A stretch of DNA of 64,000 bases from UMGS1052 sp045580005 (GCA_045580005.1 JAZNMZ010000009.1:1-64000); one strand, 5' to 3'; numbered from the stretch's first letter, positions 34,485 to 42,893 are shown. A program made the numbers and translations. Notes: generated by a model from the letters alone, not told the origin.

Positions 34485-37013
34485 ATGGATAAGTACACAG
34501 TAAAAGACATTCCGAAAACCGAAAGAATCTCAAGGCTGATAGATGCGCTCTACGACCATCTCCCCGAGATTGAGGCAGACCGCGCGGTTCTTCTTACAGA
34601 ATCTTATAAGATGACAGAAAACGAGCCAATTATCACACGCAGAGCAAAGGCATTTGCGCATATTTGCGAGAATATTCCTGTCACTATCCGCGACAACGAG
34701 CTTATTGTCGGAAGTGCAACAAAGGTGCCGAGAGGCTGTCAGGTGTTCCCTGAGTTTTCGTTTGAGTGGCTTGAGTCGGAGTTTGATACAATTGAACACC
34801 GCACTGCAGATCCTTTCCATATTTCCGAACAGACCAAAGAAACACTTCACGAAGTGTACAAGTACTGGAAGGGTAAAACAACAAGTGAGCTTGCAACAGC
34901 GTATATGTCTCCCGAAACTCTCAAGGCTATCGAGCACAATATATTCACTCCCGGTAACTACTTCTATAACGGCGTAGGTCATGTTACCGTCAACTACGGT
35001 AAAATTTTAGCAAACGGACTTGACGGTATAATTGAAGAGGCAAAAAGCGCTCTTTCCGACATTAAGTTTTCTGATAGTGATTATTCAAAAAAGACTCACT
35101 TTTTAAACGCAGTTATTGAAAGCTGCAAGGCGGCAGAAACTTATGCCGCAAGATACGCAAAACTCGCTCTTGAGCTCGCAGAAAAAGAAAAAGACCCTAA
35201 GCGCAAGGCAGAACTAATAGTTATTGCTTCTAACTGCTCTAATGTCCCTAAGAAAGGTGCTGCAAACTTCTATGAAGCGTGTCAGTCTTTCTGGTTTATA
35301 CAGATGCTTCTGCAGACAGAGTCAAGCGGACATTCTATCTCGCCCGGCAGATTTGATCAGTATATGTATCCTTATTATAAAAAGGATATTGATGCAGGCA
35401 AAATAACTATGGAAGCGGCACAGGAGCTTATGGACTGTATCTGGGTTAAGCTCAATGACCTCAACAAGGCAAGAGACGCGGCAAGTGCCGAGGGATTTGC
35501 AGGTTACAGCCTTTTCCAGAATCTTATCGCAGGCGGTCAGGACGAAAACGGACTTGACGCAACGAACGACCTATCTTTTATGTGCATACAGGCAACAAAG
35601 CATGTACTTTTGCCTCAGCCGTCTTTCTCTGTTCGTGTCTGGAACGGCACACCGCATGAATTTCTTATAAAAGCCGCAGAGCTCACACGCACTGGCGTAG
35701 GTCTTCCTGCATATTACAACGACGAAGTAATTATCCCCTCTCTTCTCAACAGAGGTCTTACTATTGAGGACGCGAGAGACTACAATATAATCGGATGTGT
35801 AGAGCCTCAGAAATCAGGCAAAACAGAGGGCTGGCATGATGCAGCGTTCTACAATATGTGTCGACCGCTTGAGCTTGTTTTTACAGACGGGTACGATAAC
35901 GGCGAGTTTATCGGAGTACATACAGGCGATGTAACAAAGTTTAAGACATTCGATGAGTTCTATGACGCATACAAGGCGCAGAACAACTATATGCTTGGCC
36001 TTCTTGTGAATGCAGACAACGCTATCGATGTTGCGCACAGCGAGAGATGTCCCCTGCCGTTCCTTTCAGGAATGATAGAGGACTGTATAGGCAAAGGTAA
36101 GAGTGTACAGGAGGGCGGCGCTGTATATAACTTCACCGGTCCTCAGGGTTTTGGTGTTGCAAATATGGCAGACTCGCTTTATGCTGTCAAGAAGCTTGTA
36201 TTTGATGAGAAAAAGATTACAATGTCAGAACTCAAGGAAGCTCTCGAACACAACTTTGGAGAGGATATTCCCGACAGCATTGCGCAAAAGAAAACTGTAG
36301 AAGCAATAAAGAAGCTTTCGGAATCCGGAAGAGCGGTTACAAAGCTTGTCATTGAAGATACATATAAAAAAGAAAAATCTCTCGGTATGCAACAGTTCCA
36401 GAGAACAAGGTACAGAAAGATACGCGAAATGATTGAAGCTGTACCAAAGTTCGGCAACGACATCCCCGAAGTGGATGCATTTGCAAGAGATGTGGCTTAT
36501 ACTTATACAAGACCTCTTGAAACTTTCAAAAACCCGAGAGGTGGTATGTATCAGGCAGGACTCTACCCTGTTTCCGCAAATGTTCCTCTTGGTGCTCAGA
36601 CTGGAGCCACTCCTGACGGCAGGCTTGCTTACACTCCTGTTGCAGACGGTGTATCTCCCTCTGCTGGAAAAGACCTCAAGGGCCCTACAGCAACAGCTAA
36701 TTCTGTATCAAAGCTTGACCATGGTATCGCTTCAAACGGTACATTGTTTAATATGAAGTTCCACCCATCGGCACTTGAGGGCAGAGCTGGCCTTGAGAGC
36801 TTTGTGGCGCTTATACGAGCATACTTTGATCAGAAAGGCAGCCATGTACAATTTAATGTTGTAAGCCGTGAAACGCTTAAGGATGCTCAGCTGCACCCTG
36901 AAAACTATAAATCGCTTGTTGTGCGAGTTGCCGGATACAGCGCGCTCTTTACCACGCTTTCAAAGTCGCTGCAGGATGACATCATCAACCGTACAGAGCA
37001 GGGCGGCTTCTGA
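34485..37013 (+). CDS. Glycyl-radical diol dehydratase-like enzyme
   Basis: 842 residues. The PFL-like barrel carries the thiyl Cys438 and Glu440 in GCVEP and the radical Gly817 in VRVAGYSALF. Compared with published B12-independent glycerol dehydratase (His164, Ser282, Cys433, Glu435, Asp447) the equivalents are H166, S284, C438, E440 and D452, so a vicinal diol such as 1,2-propanediol or glycerol is likely. No N-terminal extension or encapsulation peptide. ATG 34485 follows AGAGG; the upstream ATG 34437 overlaps the HAD gene and is rejected. Choline or another substrate cannot be fully excluded. Confidence 0.9.
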   Translation: MDKYTVKDIPKTERISRLIDALYDHLPEIEADRAVLLTESYKMTENEPIITRRAKAFAHICENIPVTIRDNELIVGSATKVPRGCQVFPEFSFEWLESEFDTIEHRTADPFHISEQTKETLHEVYKYWKGKTTSELATAYMSPETLKAIEHNIFTPGNYFYNGVGHVTVNYGKILANGLDGIIEEAKSALSDIKFSDSDYSKKTHFLNAVIESCKAAETYAARYAKLALELAEKEKDPKRKAELIVIASNCSNVPKKGAANFYEACQSFWFIQMLLQTESSGHSISPGRFDQYMYPYYKKDIDAGKITMEAAQELMDCIWVKLNDLNKARDAASAEGFAGYSLFQNLIAGGQDENGLDATNDLSFMCIQATKHVLLPQPSFSVRVWNGTPHEFLIKAAELTRTGVGLPAYYNDEVIIPSLLNRGLTIEDARDYNIIGCVEPQKSGKTEGWHDAAFYNMCRPLELVFTDGYDNGEFIGVHTGDVTKFKTFDEFYDAYKAQNNYMLGLLVNADNAIDVAHSERCPLPFLSGMIEDCIGKGKSVQEGGAVYNFTGPQGFGVANMADSLYAVKKLVFDEKKITMSELKEALEHNFGEDIPDSIAQKKTVEAIKKLSESGRAVTKLVIEDTYKKEKSLGMQQFQRTRYRKIREMIEAVPKFGNDIPEVDAFARDVAYTYTRPLETFKNPRGGMYQAGLYPVSANVPLGAQTGATPDGRLAYTPVADGVSPSAGKDLKGPTATANSVSKLDHGIASNGTLFNMKFHPSALEGRAGLESFVALIRAYFDQKGSHVQFNVVSRETLKDAQLHPENYKSLVVRVAGYSALFTTLSKSLQDDIINRTEQGGF

Positions 37014-37050
37014 TTAGTTTACTTTAATAAATCTCTTACGGAGAAAAACA

Positions 37051-37842
37051 ATGATTGAGCAATACAAAGACATAAAAGGGAGAGTCTTTGATATTCAAAG
37101 ATTCTCTGTCCACGACGGACCCGGAATACGGACGATAGTATTCCTCAAGGGATGTCGTCTTCGCTGTCGCTGGTGCTGTAATCCTGAGTCTCAGGAGTAT
37201 GAAATTCAAAAGATGCTCAAAGGCGGCAAACAAGAAACCGTTGGCTACGACACAACTGTAGGACAGGTTATGGAAGATATTCTAAAGGACGCACCATACT
37301 ACAGACGCTCAGGCGGAGGTGTTACACTCTCGGGTGGTGAAGCGCTGTGTCAGCCTGATTTTGCGGTGGCTCTTCTTTCTGCTTGCAAGGAATACGGTCT
37401 GTCGACCGCTATTGAAACAACAGGCTTTGCAGACTATTCTGTGATAGAAAGATACATACCTGTGTGCGATCATTTTCTTATGGACATCAAACACACAAAC
37501 AGCGACAAGCACAAGGAGTTCACTACACAGCCAAACGAACTTATCCTCGAGAATGCAAAGAAGATTGCAAAAAACGCCAAGCACCTTGTGATAAGAGTAC
37601 CTACCATCCCCACATTCAACGACACTGTCGAAGAAATATCCGACATTGCAAAATTTGCGTCATCTCTTGTCAGTGTCGATGAGCTTCATCTTCTGCCATA
37701 CCACAAGCTCGGTTATGACAAGTATGTGGGGCTTGGCCGGCAGTATCTTATGGGAGATCTCCCCTCGCCGGGTGCAGACAAAATGCAAGAGCTGAAAAAA
37801 GCTGCTGAAAAATACATAAACAATGTAATAATCGGCGGATAA
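37051..37842 (+). CDS. GRE-activating radical SAM enzyme, short form
   Basis: 263 residues. CRLRCRWC (C35, C39, C42) binds the radical-SAM [4Fe-4S] cluster; FSVHDGPGIRTIVFLKGC and VTLSGGEAL are activase hallmarks. It would install the glycyl radical on the preceding GRE. Unusually, the ferredoxin-like insert with two more clusters, seen in activases of choline lyase and glycerol dehydratase, is missing: after C43 no Cys cluster occurs before the GGE motif. In this it resembles the pyruvate formate-lyase activase. GGAG precedes the ATG. Confidence 0.9.
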   Translation: MIEQYKDIKGRVFDIQRFSVHDGPGIRTIVFLKGCRLRCRWCCNPESQEYEIQKMLKGGKQETVGYDTTVGQVMEDILKDAPYYRRSGGGVTLSGGEALCQPDFAVALLSACKEYGLSTAIETTGFADYSVIERYIPVCDHFLMDIKHTNSDKHKEFTTQPNELILENAKKIAKNAKHLVIRVPTIPTFNDTVEEISDIAKFASSLVSVDELHLLPYHKLGYDKYVGLGRQYLMGDLPSPGADKMQELKKAAEKYINNVIIGG

Positions 37843-37870
37843 GCATCAAAAACACAAAGGATTGATTACG

Positions 37871-38266
37871 ATGAACAATATAGACAAGATTCTATCGCAA
37901 TACAGGGGTCCTGGTGAAGACAAGCTGAGAATAATACAGGAGCTTGTTCCGGGTAAGCAGATAACACTTGCTCATATCATTGCAAACCCCAATGAGATTC
38001 TGTACCGGAAGCTCGGTCTTGATCCGTCACTTGACTACTCTCACGCCGCAATCGGAGTTATAACTATGAGTCCTAGTGAAACGGCAATTATTGCAGCTGA
38101 TATAAGTATGAAAGCGTCGGGCGTTGAGCTTGGTTTTGTTGACAGATTCAGCGGTACTCTTATCATCACTGGAAGTATCTCGGATGTAGAAGCAGCATTC
38201 CGTGCTGTTCTTGAATATGCGGTAGAAAAACTCGGTTTTTCTGTATGTGAGCTTACAAGAACATAA
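37871..38266 (+). CDS. EutS/PduU-like microcompartment shell protein
   Basis: 131 residues. A circularly permuted BMC domain: KQITLAHIIANPNEILYRKLGL, AIGVITMSPSETAIIAADIS, GVELGFVDRFSGTLIITGSI, as in EutS and PduU, which form hexamers with a small beta-barrel over the pore. ATG 37871 lies ten bases after AAAGG; the TTG at 37862 abuts it. Directly followed by the EutP-like gene. Confidence 0.88.
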   Translation: MNNIDKILSQYRGPGEDKLRIIQELVPGKQITLAHIIANPNEILYRKLGLDPSLDYSHAAIGVITMSPSETAIIAADISMKASGVELGFVDRFSGTLIITGSISDVEAAFRAVLEYAVEKLGFSVCELTRT

Positions 38267-38269
38267 TTT

Positions 38270-38731
38270 ATGAAAAAAATTATTCTTATAGGACGCAGCG
38301 AGAGCGGTAAGACAACATTGACTCAAGCGCTCAAGGGCGAGAAGATCACATACAATAAAACACAGTATGTAAACCACTATGATGTAATTATCGACACCCC
38401 CGGCGAATACATACAGACAAAGACGCTCGGAGGCGCGTTGGCAGTATACTCGTATGAGGCAGATGTTGTCGGACTTCTTGTGAGTGCAACTGAGCCATTT
38501 TCACTGTTCAGTCCGAATGTAGTCAGTATGGCGACCCGCGAGGTTATCGGCATTGTCACAAAAATTAACGACAACGGCGCAAACATTGCTCTTGCTGACA
38601 GATGGCTTGAGCTGTCTGGATGCAAAACAATTTTCCATGTAGACTCAAAGACAGGTGAAGGAATAACTGACATTCTCTCGCACCTCAAAGAGTCGGACGA
38701 CGAGCCTCTCCCCTGGGAAAGCAAGTCGTAA
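38270..38731 (+). CDS. EutP/PduV-like small GTPase
   Basis: 153 residues. G1 GRSESGKTT (8-16), G3 DTPGE, and VTKIND in the place of the G4 NKxD motif, as usual in EutP/PduV. The family accompanies microcompartments; PduV associates with the shell outside and EutP has been reported as an acetate kinase. Three bases separate it from the EutS-like gene, with no distinct ribosome site, so coupled translation is likely. Confidence 0.85.
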   Translation: MKKIILIGRSESGKTTLTQALKGEKITYNKTQYVNHYDVIIDTPGEYIQTKTLGGALAVYSYEADVVGLLVSATEPFSLFSPNVVSMATREVIGIVTKINDNGANIALADRWLELSGCKTIFHVDSKTGEGITDILSHLKESDDEPLPWESKS

Positions 38732-38810
38732 AACATTTTCGTAAGCAAGGCGAAAGCCTACTTAAATAAAGTTACCATTTTTACTAAAATAAAGAAAAGG
38801 AGAAGAAAAA

Positions 38811-39614
38811 ATGGCATCAGAATACGCAATTAAAGTGCAGATGTGTGAAATCGGCAAGAGAATTTACGACAGAGGCATGGTTGCTTCTAACGACGGTAAC
38901 ATTTCTGTTAAGGTGGGCGCAGATGAATATCTTTGCACACCCACAGGTGTATCAAAGGGCTTTATGACACCCGAGTACATCTGTAAAGTAAACGGCAGAG
39001 GCGAAGTTCTTGAGGCTTATGAAGGCTTCAAACCCTCCTCAGAAATTAAAATGCATCTTCGTGTTTACAAGGAAAGACCTGATGTAAACTCTGTTGTTCA
39101 TGCACACCCTATGTATGCAACAGGCTTTGCTATCGCAGGTATTCCGCTTACAGCACAGATCATGCCAGAAGCTGTTATCGCTCTCGGATGTGTTCCGATT
39201 GCTGAATACGGCACACCCTCAACTGAAGAGATTCCCGACGCAGTTTCTAAGTATCTGCAGCACTATGACGCAGTTCTTCTTGAAAATCACGGAGCTCTCG
39301 CTTTCTCTGATTCACTTCTCAACGCATATCACAAGATGGAATCAGTTGAATTCTACGCACAGCTTATGTTCATCTCAACACTTCTCGGTGGTCCCAAGGA
39401 ACTGTCACCCGAACAGGTTCAGAGACTTTACGAAATCCGCCGTCAGTTTGGTATGAAGGGTAAGCACCCCGCTGACCTCTGTCCCAACCTCGCAGCAGGC
39501 AAGCCTGCTTGTCCTAATTGCACAGGCGACTGCGGCAGCCACACAGCAACATCAAGCGACGCCGATGTTATTTCCGAGATTACAAAGAGAGTACTTGCAC
39601 AGCTCGGCAAATAA
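38811..39614 (+). CDS. Class II aldolase with C-terminal encapsulation peptide
   Basis: 267 residues. FucA/RhaD-like zinc aldolase: NDGNIS, Glu78 in PSSEIK, His97/His99 in VHAHPMY and His160 in ENHGAL. Such enzymes split fuculose- or rhamnulose-1-phosphate (or 5-deoxyribulose-1-P) into DHAP and an aldehyde. After the catalytic domain comes a Cys-rich linker (C224, C234, C237, C241) and an amphipathic helix SDADVISEITKRVLAQLGK at the end, which has the form of an encapsulation peptide. So the aldehyde would be released inside the shell. AAAGGAG precedes the ATG. Confidence 0.9.
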   Translation: MASEYAIKVQMCEIGKRIYDRGMVASNDGNISVKVGADEYLCTPTGVSKGFMTPEYICKVNGRGEVLEAYEGFKPSSEIKMHLRVYKERPDVNSVVHAHPMYATGFAIAGIPLTAQIMPEAVIALGCVPIAEYGTPSTEEIPDAVSKYLQHYDAVLLENHGALAFSDSLLNAYHKMESVEFYAQLMFISTLLGGPKELSPEQVQRLYEIRRQFGMKGKHPADLCPNLAAGKPACPNCTGDCGSHTATSSDADVISEITKRVLAQLGK

Positions 39615-39630
39615 TTTTCGGTGACCATCT

Positions 39631-40137
39631 ATGGATAACGCTAAAATAAAAGGCATAGTAGATTCTATCTCATACGAACTGAAAAAGGAAAAGTCTACAT
39701 ACACGACAGACACAATTACTCTGCGTCTTGCAAAAAGGGTTGCAAAAAGAGTTGAACAAAGAGCAACTGAGCTTGGCGTCCACGCTGTTATTGCAATATG
39801 CTCGAATGCAGCAAGACCAGTTCTCGTACACTGTATGGATGACTCGTATATCGCGAGCTATGATATAGCTTTTAACAAGGCATATACATCCGCTTCGATA
39901 AAAATGTCTACAAAAGTACTCAAGGGACTGAGCCAGCCACACTCACCTCTTTACGGCATTCAGAATACGAACGACGGAAAGATTGTGATTTTCGGCGGCG
40001 GTGAGCCCTTAGTACTTGGAGGCAAAATTATCGGTGCCCTCGGTGTCAGCGGTGGCAGCGAAGAGCAGGACACACTGCTTGCGGCATACGGAGCTTCGGT
40101 TCTCGAGGAAGAAGCTAAAGAATGCCTACAAATATAA
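39631..40137 (+). CDS. GlcG/PduO-C-like (HbpS fold) protein
   Basis: 168 residues. LRLAKRVAKRVEQRATELGVH, then YTSASIKMSTKVL and the C-terminal IFGGGEPLVLGGKIIGALGVSGGS are the pattern of the HbpS/GlcG/PduO C-terminal domain, a heme- or cofactor-binding fold frequent in microcompartment operons, role unclear. The N-terminal MDNAKIKGIVDSISYEL may be an amphipathic targeting helix. It ends 14 bases before the zinc-ADH start. Confidence 0.8.
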   Translation: MDNAKIKGIVDSISYELKKEKSTYTTDTITLRLAKRVAKRVEQRATELGVHAVIAICSNAARPVLVHCMDDSYIASYDIAFNKAYTSASIKMSTKVLKGLSQPHSPLYGIQNTNDGKIVIFGGGEPLVLGGKIIGALGVSGGSEEQDTLLAAYGASVLEEEAKECLQI

Positions 40138-40151
40138 GATGGAGTAAAATA

Positions 40152-41375
40152 ATGGACTACAACAAGGAAAATATTGAAGAAATCGTGAAGCAGGTTCTTG
40201 CAGGCATGGTTGGCGAGGTGGCAACAGCTACCAGCGCTCCTGCCGCTCCCAGAAGAACTACTGGTGGAGCTGTTCCTTCAACAGCAAGAGTGGCTATGCT
40301 CACAGGCATCGAAAAGTTTGAGATCAAGACTTATCCTATGCCTGAAGTCGGCGACGACGACATTCTTGTTAAGGTTGAGGGCTGCGGTATCTGCGGCACC
40401 GACGCTCACGAGTATAAGCGCGACCCGTTTGGCCTTATCCCTGTAGCACTCGGACATGAGGGCACAGGCGAGATTGTCAAAATGGGCAAGAATGTAACAA
40501 AAGACAGTGCAGGAAAACCCCTCAAAGTCGGCGACAAGGTTGTAACCTGTATGATATTTAAGGATAATCCAGATATCACAATGTTTGACCTTAACAAGCA
40601 GAATGTAGGCGGTGCTGATGTATACGGTCTTTTGCCTGATGACGATGTTCATCTCAACGGTTGGTTTGCCGATTACATCATTGTAAGAAAAGGCTCTACT
40701 ATATTCAATGTAAGCGATCTTGACCTCGACTCAAGAATTCTTATCGAGCCCTGCGCAGTTCTTATCCACGCTGTAGAGCGTGCGAAGACAACTGGTATAC
40801 TCCGCTTTAACAGCAGAGTAGTTGTACAGGGCTGCGGACCTATCGGTCTTATTTGTATCGCTGTACTTCGTACAATGGGTATCGAAAACATTGTTGCTGT
40901 TGACGGCAATGCCAAAAGACTCCAGTTTGCAAAGAGAATGGGTGCTGACCACACAGTGAACTTTACAGAGCATAAGGGCATTGAAGCTCTTACAGATGCT
41001 GTAAAGGATGCTTTTGGCGGCTATCTTGCTGACTTTGCGTTTCAGTGTACAGGAAGCCCTGTAGCTCACGCAAACATCTATAAGTTTATCCGCAATGGCG
41101 GAGGTCTTTGCGAACTTGGCTTCTTTATCAACGGCGGCGACGCTACAATTAACCCTCACTTTGACATCTGCTCAAAGGAAATCACAACTGTCGGCTCATG
41201 GGTATACACACTTCGTGACTACGCAACAACATTTGATTTTCTAAAAAGAGCAATCGCTATCGGTCTTCCTATCAAAGAGCTTATCACACATAAGTATCCG
41301 CTTGACAAAATTAATGACGCGTTTATTACAAATGTCAAGATGGAAGGTCTTAAGATAGCTATAGTCAATAAATAA
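40152..41375 (+). CDS. Zinc alcohol dehydrogenase with N-terminal encapsulation peptide
   Basis: 407 residues. Residues 1-19 (MDYNKENIEEIVKQVLAGM) form an amphipathic helix followed by an Ala/Thr/Pro linker, the layout that targets aldehyde dehydrogenases into BMCs. Here it is fused to a zinc MDR alcohol dehydrogenase: C81 in GICGTD, GHEGTG with H102/E103, and GCGPIG (227-232) with D251, favouring NAD(H). The four-Cys structural zinc site is absent. Probably reduces an aldehyde inside the shell or oxidises an alcohol to recycle NADH. ATG 40152 follows GGAG; the preceding ATG lies in the upstream gene. Confidence 0.9.
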   Translation: MDYNKENIEEIVKQVLAGMVGEVATATSAPAAPRRTTGGAVPSTARVAMLTGIEKFEIKTYPMPEVGDDDILVKVEGCGICGTDAHEYKRDPFGLIPVALGHEGTGEIVKMGKNVTKDSAGKPLKVGDKVVTCMIFKDNPDITMFDLNKQNVGGADVYGLLPDDDVHLNGWFADYIIVRKGSTIFNVSDLDLDSRILIEPCAVLIHAVERAKTTGILRFNSRVVVQGCGPIGLICIAVLRTMGIENIVAVDGNAKRLQFAKRMGADHTVNFTEHKGIEALTDAVKDAFGGYLADFAFQCTGSPVAHANIYKFIRNGGGLCELGFFINGGDATINPHFDICSKEITTVGSWVYTLRDYATTFDFLKRAIAIGLPIKELITHKYPLDKINDAFITNVKMEGLKIAIVNK

Positions 41376-41393
41376 TCAAAGGAGTAAATGCTA

Positions 41394-41708
41394 ATGACAG
41401 AAGCAGTCGGCATTATCGAGGTTTACGGTCTTGTAGCAGCCTTTGTCGCTTGTGACGCAGGATGTAAAGCAGCGAATGTGAGAGCAGAAACCTTTGATAA
41501 AAACAAACCAAAAAAGCCTGACGAGCTCAAGGTGCCGCTTATTGTGGCTGTTAAGTTCAGAGGAAGTGTTGACGCGGTAACATCGGCTATAGATGCAGCC
41601 GAAGCTGCGGCAAACCAGGTATCAGGCGTAGTAACAAAACACATTATAGCCCGTCCCGAGAACGGCACCGAAAAGATGCTCAAGCTCTCAGGACTCGACA
41701 AAAAATAA
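41394..41708 (+). CDS. BMC-H shell protein with internal insertion
   Basis: 104 residues of the Pfam BMC fold: AVGIIEVYGLVAAFVACDAG, AVKFRGSVDAVTSAIDAA and KHIIARPENGTEKML. An insert NKPKKPDELKV of about ten residues precedes the pore strand, which lacks the usual GSG. It probably has a distinct pore. Start at 41394 (nine bases after AAGGAG) rather than 41388. Confidence 0.88.
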   Translation: MTEAVGIIEVYGLVAAFVACDAGCKAANVRAETFDKNKPKKPDELKVPLIVAVKFRGSVDAVTSAIDAAEAAANQVSGVVTKHIIARPENGTEKMLKLSGLDKK

Positions 41709-41741
41709 TTTAAAACTTTTATTAAACGGAGGAAATTTAAA

Positions 41742-42017
41742 ATGGCACAGGAAGCATTAGGAATGGTAGAAACAAGAGGTCTTACAGCAGCTATCGAAGC
41801 AGCAGACTCTATGGTTAAGGCCGCAGAAGTAACACTTGTTGGAACAGAAAAGATCGGTTCCGGACTCGTAAGCGTTATGGTACGCGGTGATGTTGGCGCA
41901 GTTAAGGCGGCAGTTGAGGTTGGCGGCGAGGCAGCTTCCAGACTCGGAGAGCTTGTTGCTACACATGTAATCCCCAGACCTCACGCTGATGTTGAGAAGA
42001 TTCTTCCCAAGTTCTAA
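41742..42017 (+). CDS. BMC-H shell protein, PduA-like (copy 1)
   Basis: 91 residues, a canonical hexameric shell protein: ALGMVETRGLTAAIEAADSM, the pore segment GSGLVSVMVRGDVGAV and HVIPRPHADVEKIL. It is about 80% identical to the domain of copy 2 at 42524-42802, so they are recent tandem paralogues. GGAGG precedes the ATG. Expected to be the major facet protein. Confidence 0.93.
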   Translation: MAQEALGMVETRGLTAAIEAADSMVKAAEVTLVGTEKIGSGLVSVMVRGDVGAVKAAVEVGGEAASRLGELVATHVIPRPHADVEKILPKF

Positions 42018-42047
42018 TCTAAACCAGATACATAAAGGATGAAGAAT

Positions 42048-42353
42048 ATGAAATCTCTAGGACTCGTCGAAGTTTCCGGAGTAGTTGCCGCAGTTGACGC
42101 GCTCGATATCATGTGCAAAAGCGCGAATGTATCTTTTGTTACATGGGAACGCAAGCTCGGTGGCAGACTTGTTACAATCATTGTAACCGGAAGCGTTTCA
42201 GATGTTACCGAAGCGATTGAATGTGTAAAGCAAAATGCGTCAGTCCCCCTCTGCGCGTATGCTGTTATTGCAAATCCGCACGAGGAAACAATCCGCATAG
42301 CTGAGCTTAGCGCATCAAGAATCAAAAAAGCAGCAGACGCTGCAAAAAATTAA
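42048..42353 (+). CDS. BMC-H shell protein, divergent
   Basis: 101 residues. SLGLVEVSGVVAAVDALDIM, the pore region KLGGRLVTIIVTGSVSDV and YAVIANPHEETIRI place it in BMC-H. The C-terminus has an extra helix ASRIKKAADAAKN. ATG 42048 is chosen since AAAGGA lies nine bases ahead; the ATG at 42039 overlaps it. Confidence 0.88.
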   Translation: MKSLGLVEVSGVVAAVDALDIMCKSANVSFVTWERKLGGRLVTIIVTGSVSDVTEAIECVKQNASVPLCAYAVIANPHEETIRIAELSASRIKKAADAAKN

Positions 42354-42370
42354 CTTAAGAGGAAAATAAC

Positions 42371-42802
42371 ATGGCTGAAAAGATTGAAAAATCCGCACCC
42401 AAGAAAAAGACAGGCGCGGTAAAGAAAACAGCTACTGTATCCCCTGCTGCAAAACCTGTTGCAGCAAAGACAGAAACAAAAACAACAAATAATACTAAAG
42501 ATAGTCTAACGGAGGTAAAAGTTATGACACAGTTAGCATTAGGCATGATCGAAACAAGAGGACTTGTTGCAGCAGTTGAAGCAGCAGATGCTATGCTCAA
42601 GGCAGCAAATGTAGAGCTTGTTGGAACTGAAAAGATCGGTTCCGGACTCGTGAGCGTAATGGTTCGCGGCGATGTTGGCGCAGTTAAGGCAGCAGTTGAA
42701 GCTGGTGCTTCTTCTGCAGAGCGTCTCGGCGAAGTTATTGCAACTCATGTAATCCCCAGACCTCATGCAGATGTTGAAAAGATTCTTCCCGCCCTTAAAT
42801 AA
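42371..42802 (+). CDS. BMC-H shell protein with Lys/Ala-rich N-terminal extension (copy 2, two starts)
   Basis: 143 residues from 42371, or 92 from the internal ATG at 42524. The first 51 residues (for example KKKTGAVKKTATVSP and AAKPVAAKTETKTT) are basic and of low complexity; the remainder is a BMC-H domain nearly identical to copy 1, with GSGLVSVMVRGDVGAV. Both starts have good ribosome sites: AGAGG before 42371 and GGAGG eight bases before 42524. The gene may thus yield a long and a short form, as PduB/PduB' do in the Pdu system. The extension could bind cargo or another shell face. Confidence 0.85.
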   Translation: MAEKIEKSAPKKKTGAVKKTATVSPAAKPVAAKTETKTTNNTKDSLTEVKVMTQLALGMIETRGLVAAVEAADAMLKAANVELVGTEKIGSGLVSVMVRGDVGAVKAAVEAGASSAERLGEVIATHVIPRPHADVEKILPALK

Positions 42803-42860
42803 GGCGACCCTTAAATAAGAGCAATCTTATACAATAATACGAATCTTTTTAACCTCGGTT

Positions 42861-42893
42861 GTCCTGCGAAGACCTCGCGTCTTCGCAGGGGAC
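42861..42893 (+). other. Strong intercistronic hairpin
   Basis: CCTGCGAAGAC (42863-42873) and GTCTTCGCAGG (42879-42889) form an 11-base stem with a 5-base loop, extendable with GTCC/GGAC. No T-run follows, so it is probably an RNA-stabilising or processing structure. A second small dyad TGCCGA/TCGGCA lies at 42905-42920. Confidence 0.55.

Noticed and set aside
34485..37013. Choline trimethylamine-lyase (CutC) as identity of the GRE
   Set aside because: The residues H166, S284 and D452 follow diol dehydratase, there is no CutC-like N-terminal extension, and an aldolase is present where choline loci have none. Not absolutely excluded.
40152..41375. Reading this gene as the missing aldehyde dehydrogenase because of its encapsulation peptide
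   Set aside because: The catalytic part has the MDR zinc motif and a GxGxxG Rossmann fold, and lacks the ALDH catalytic Cys/Glu motifs.
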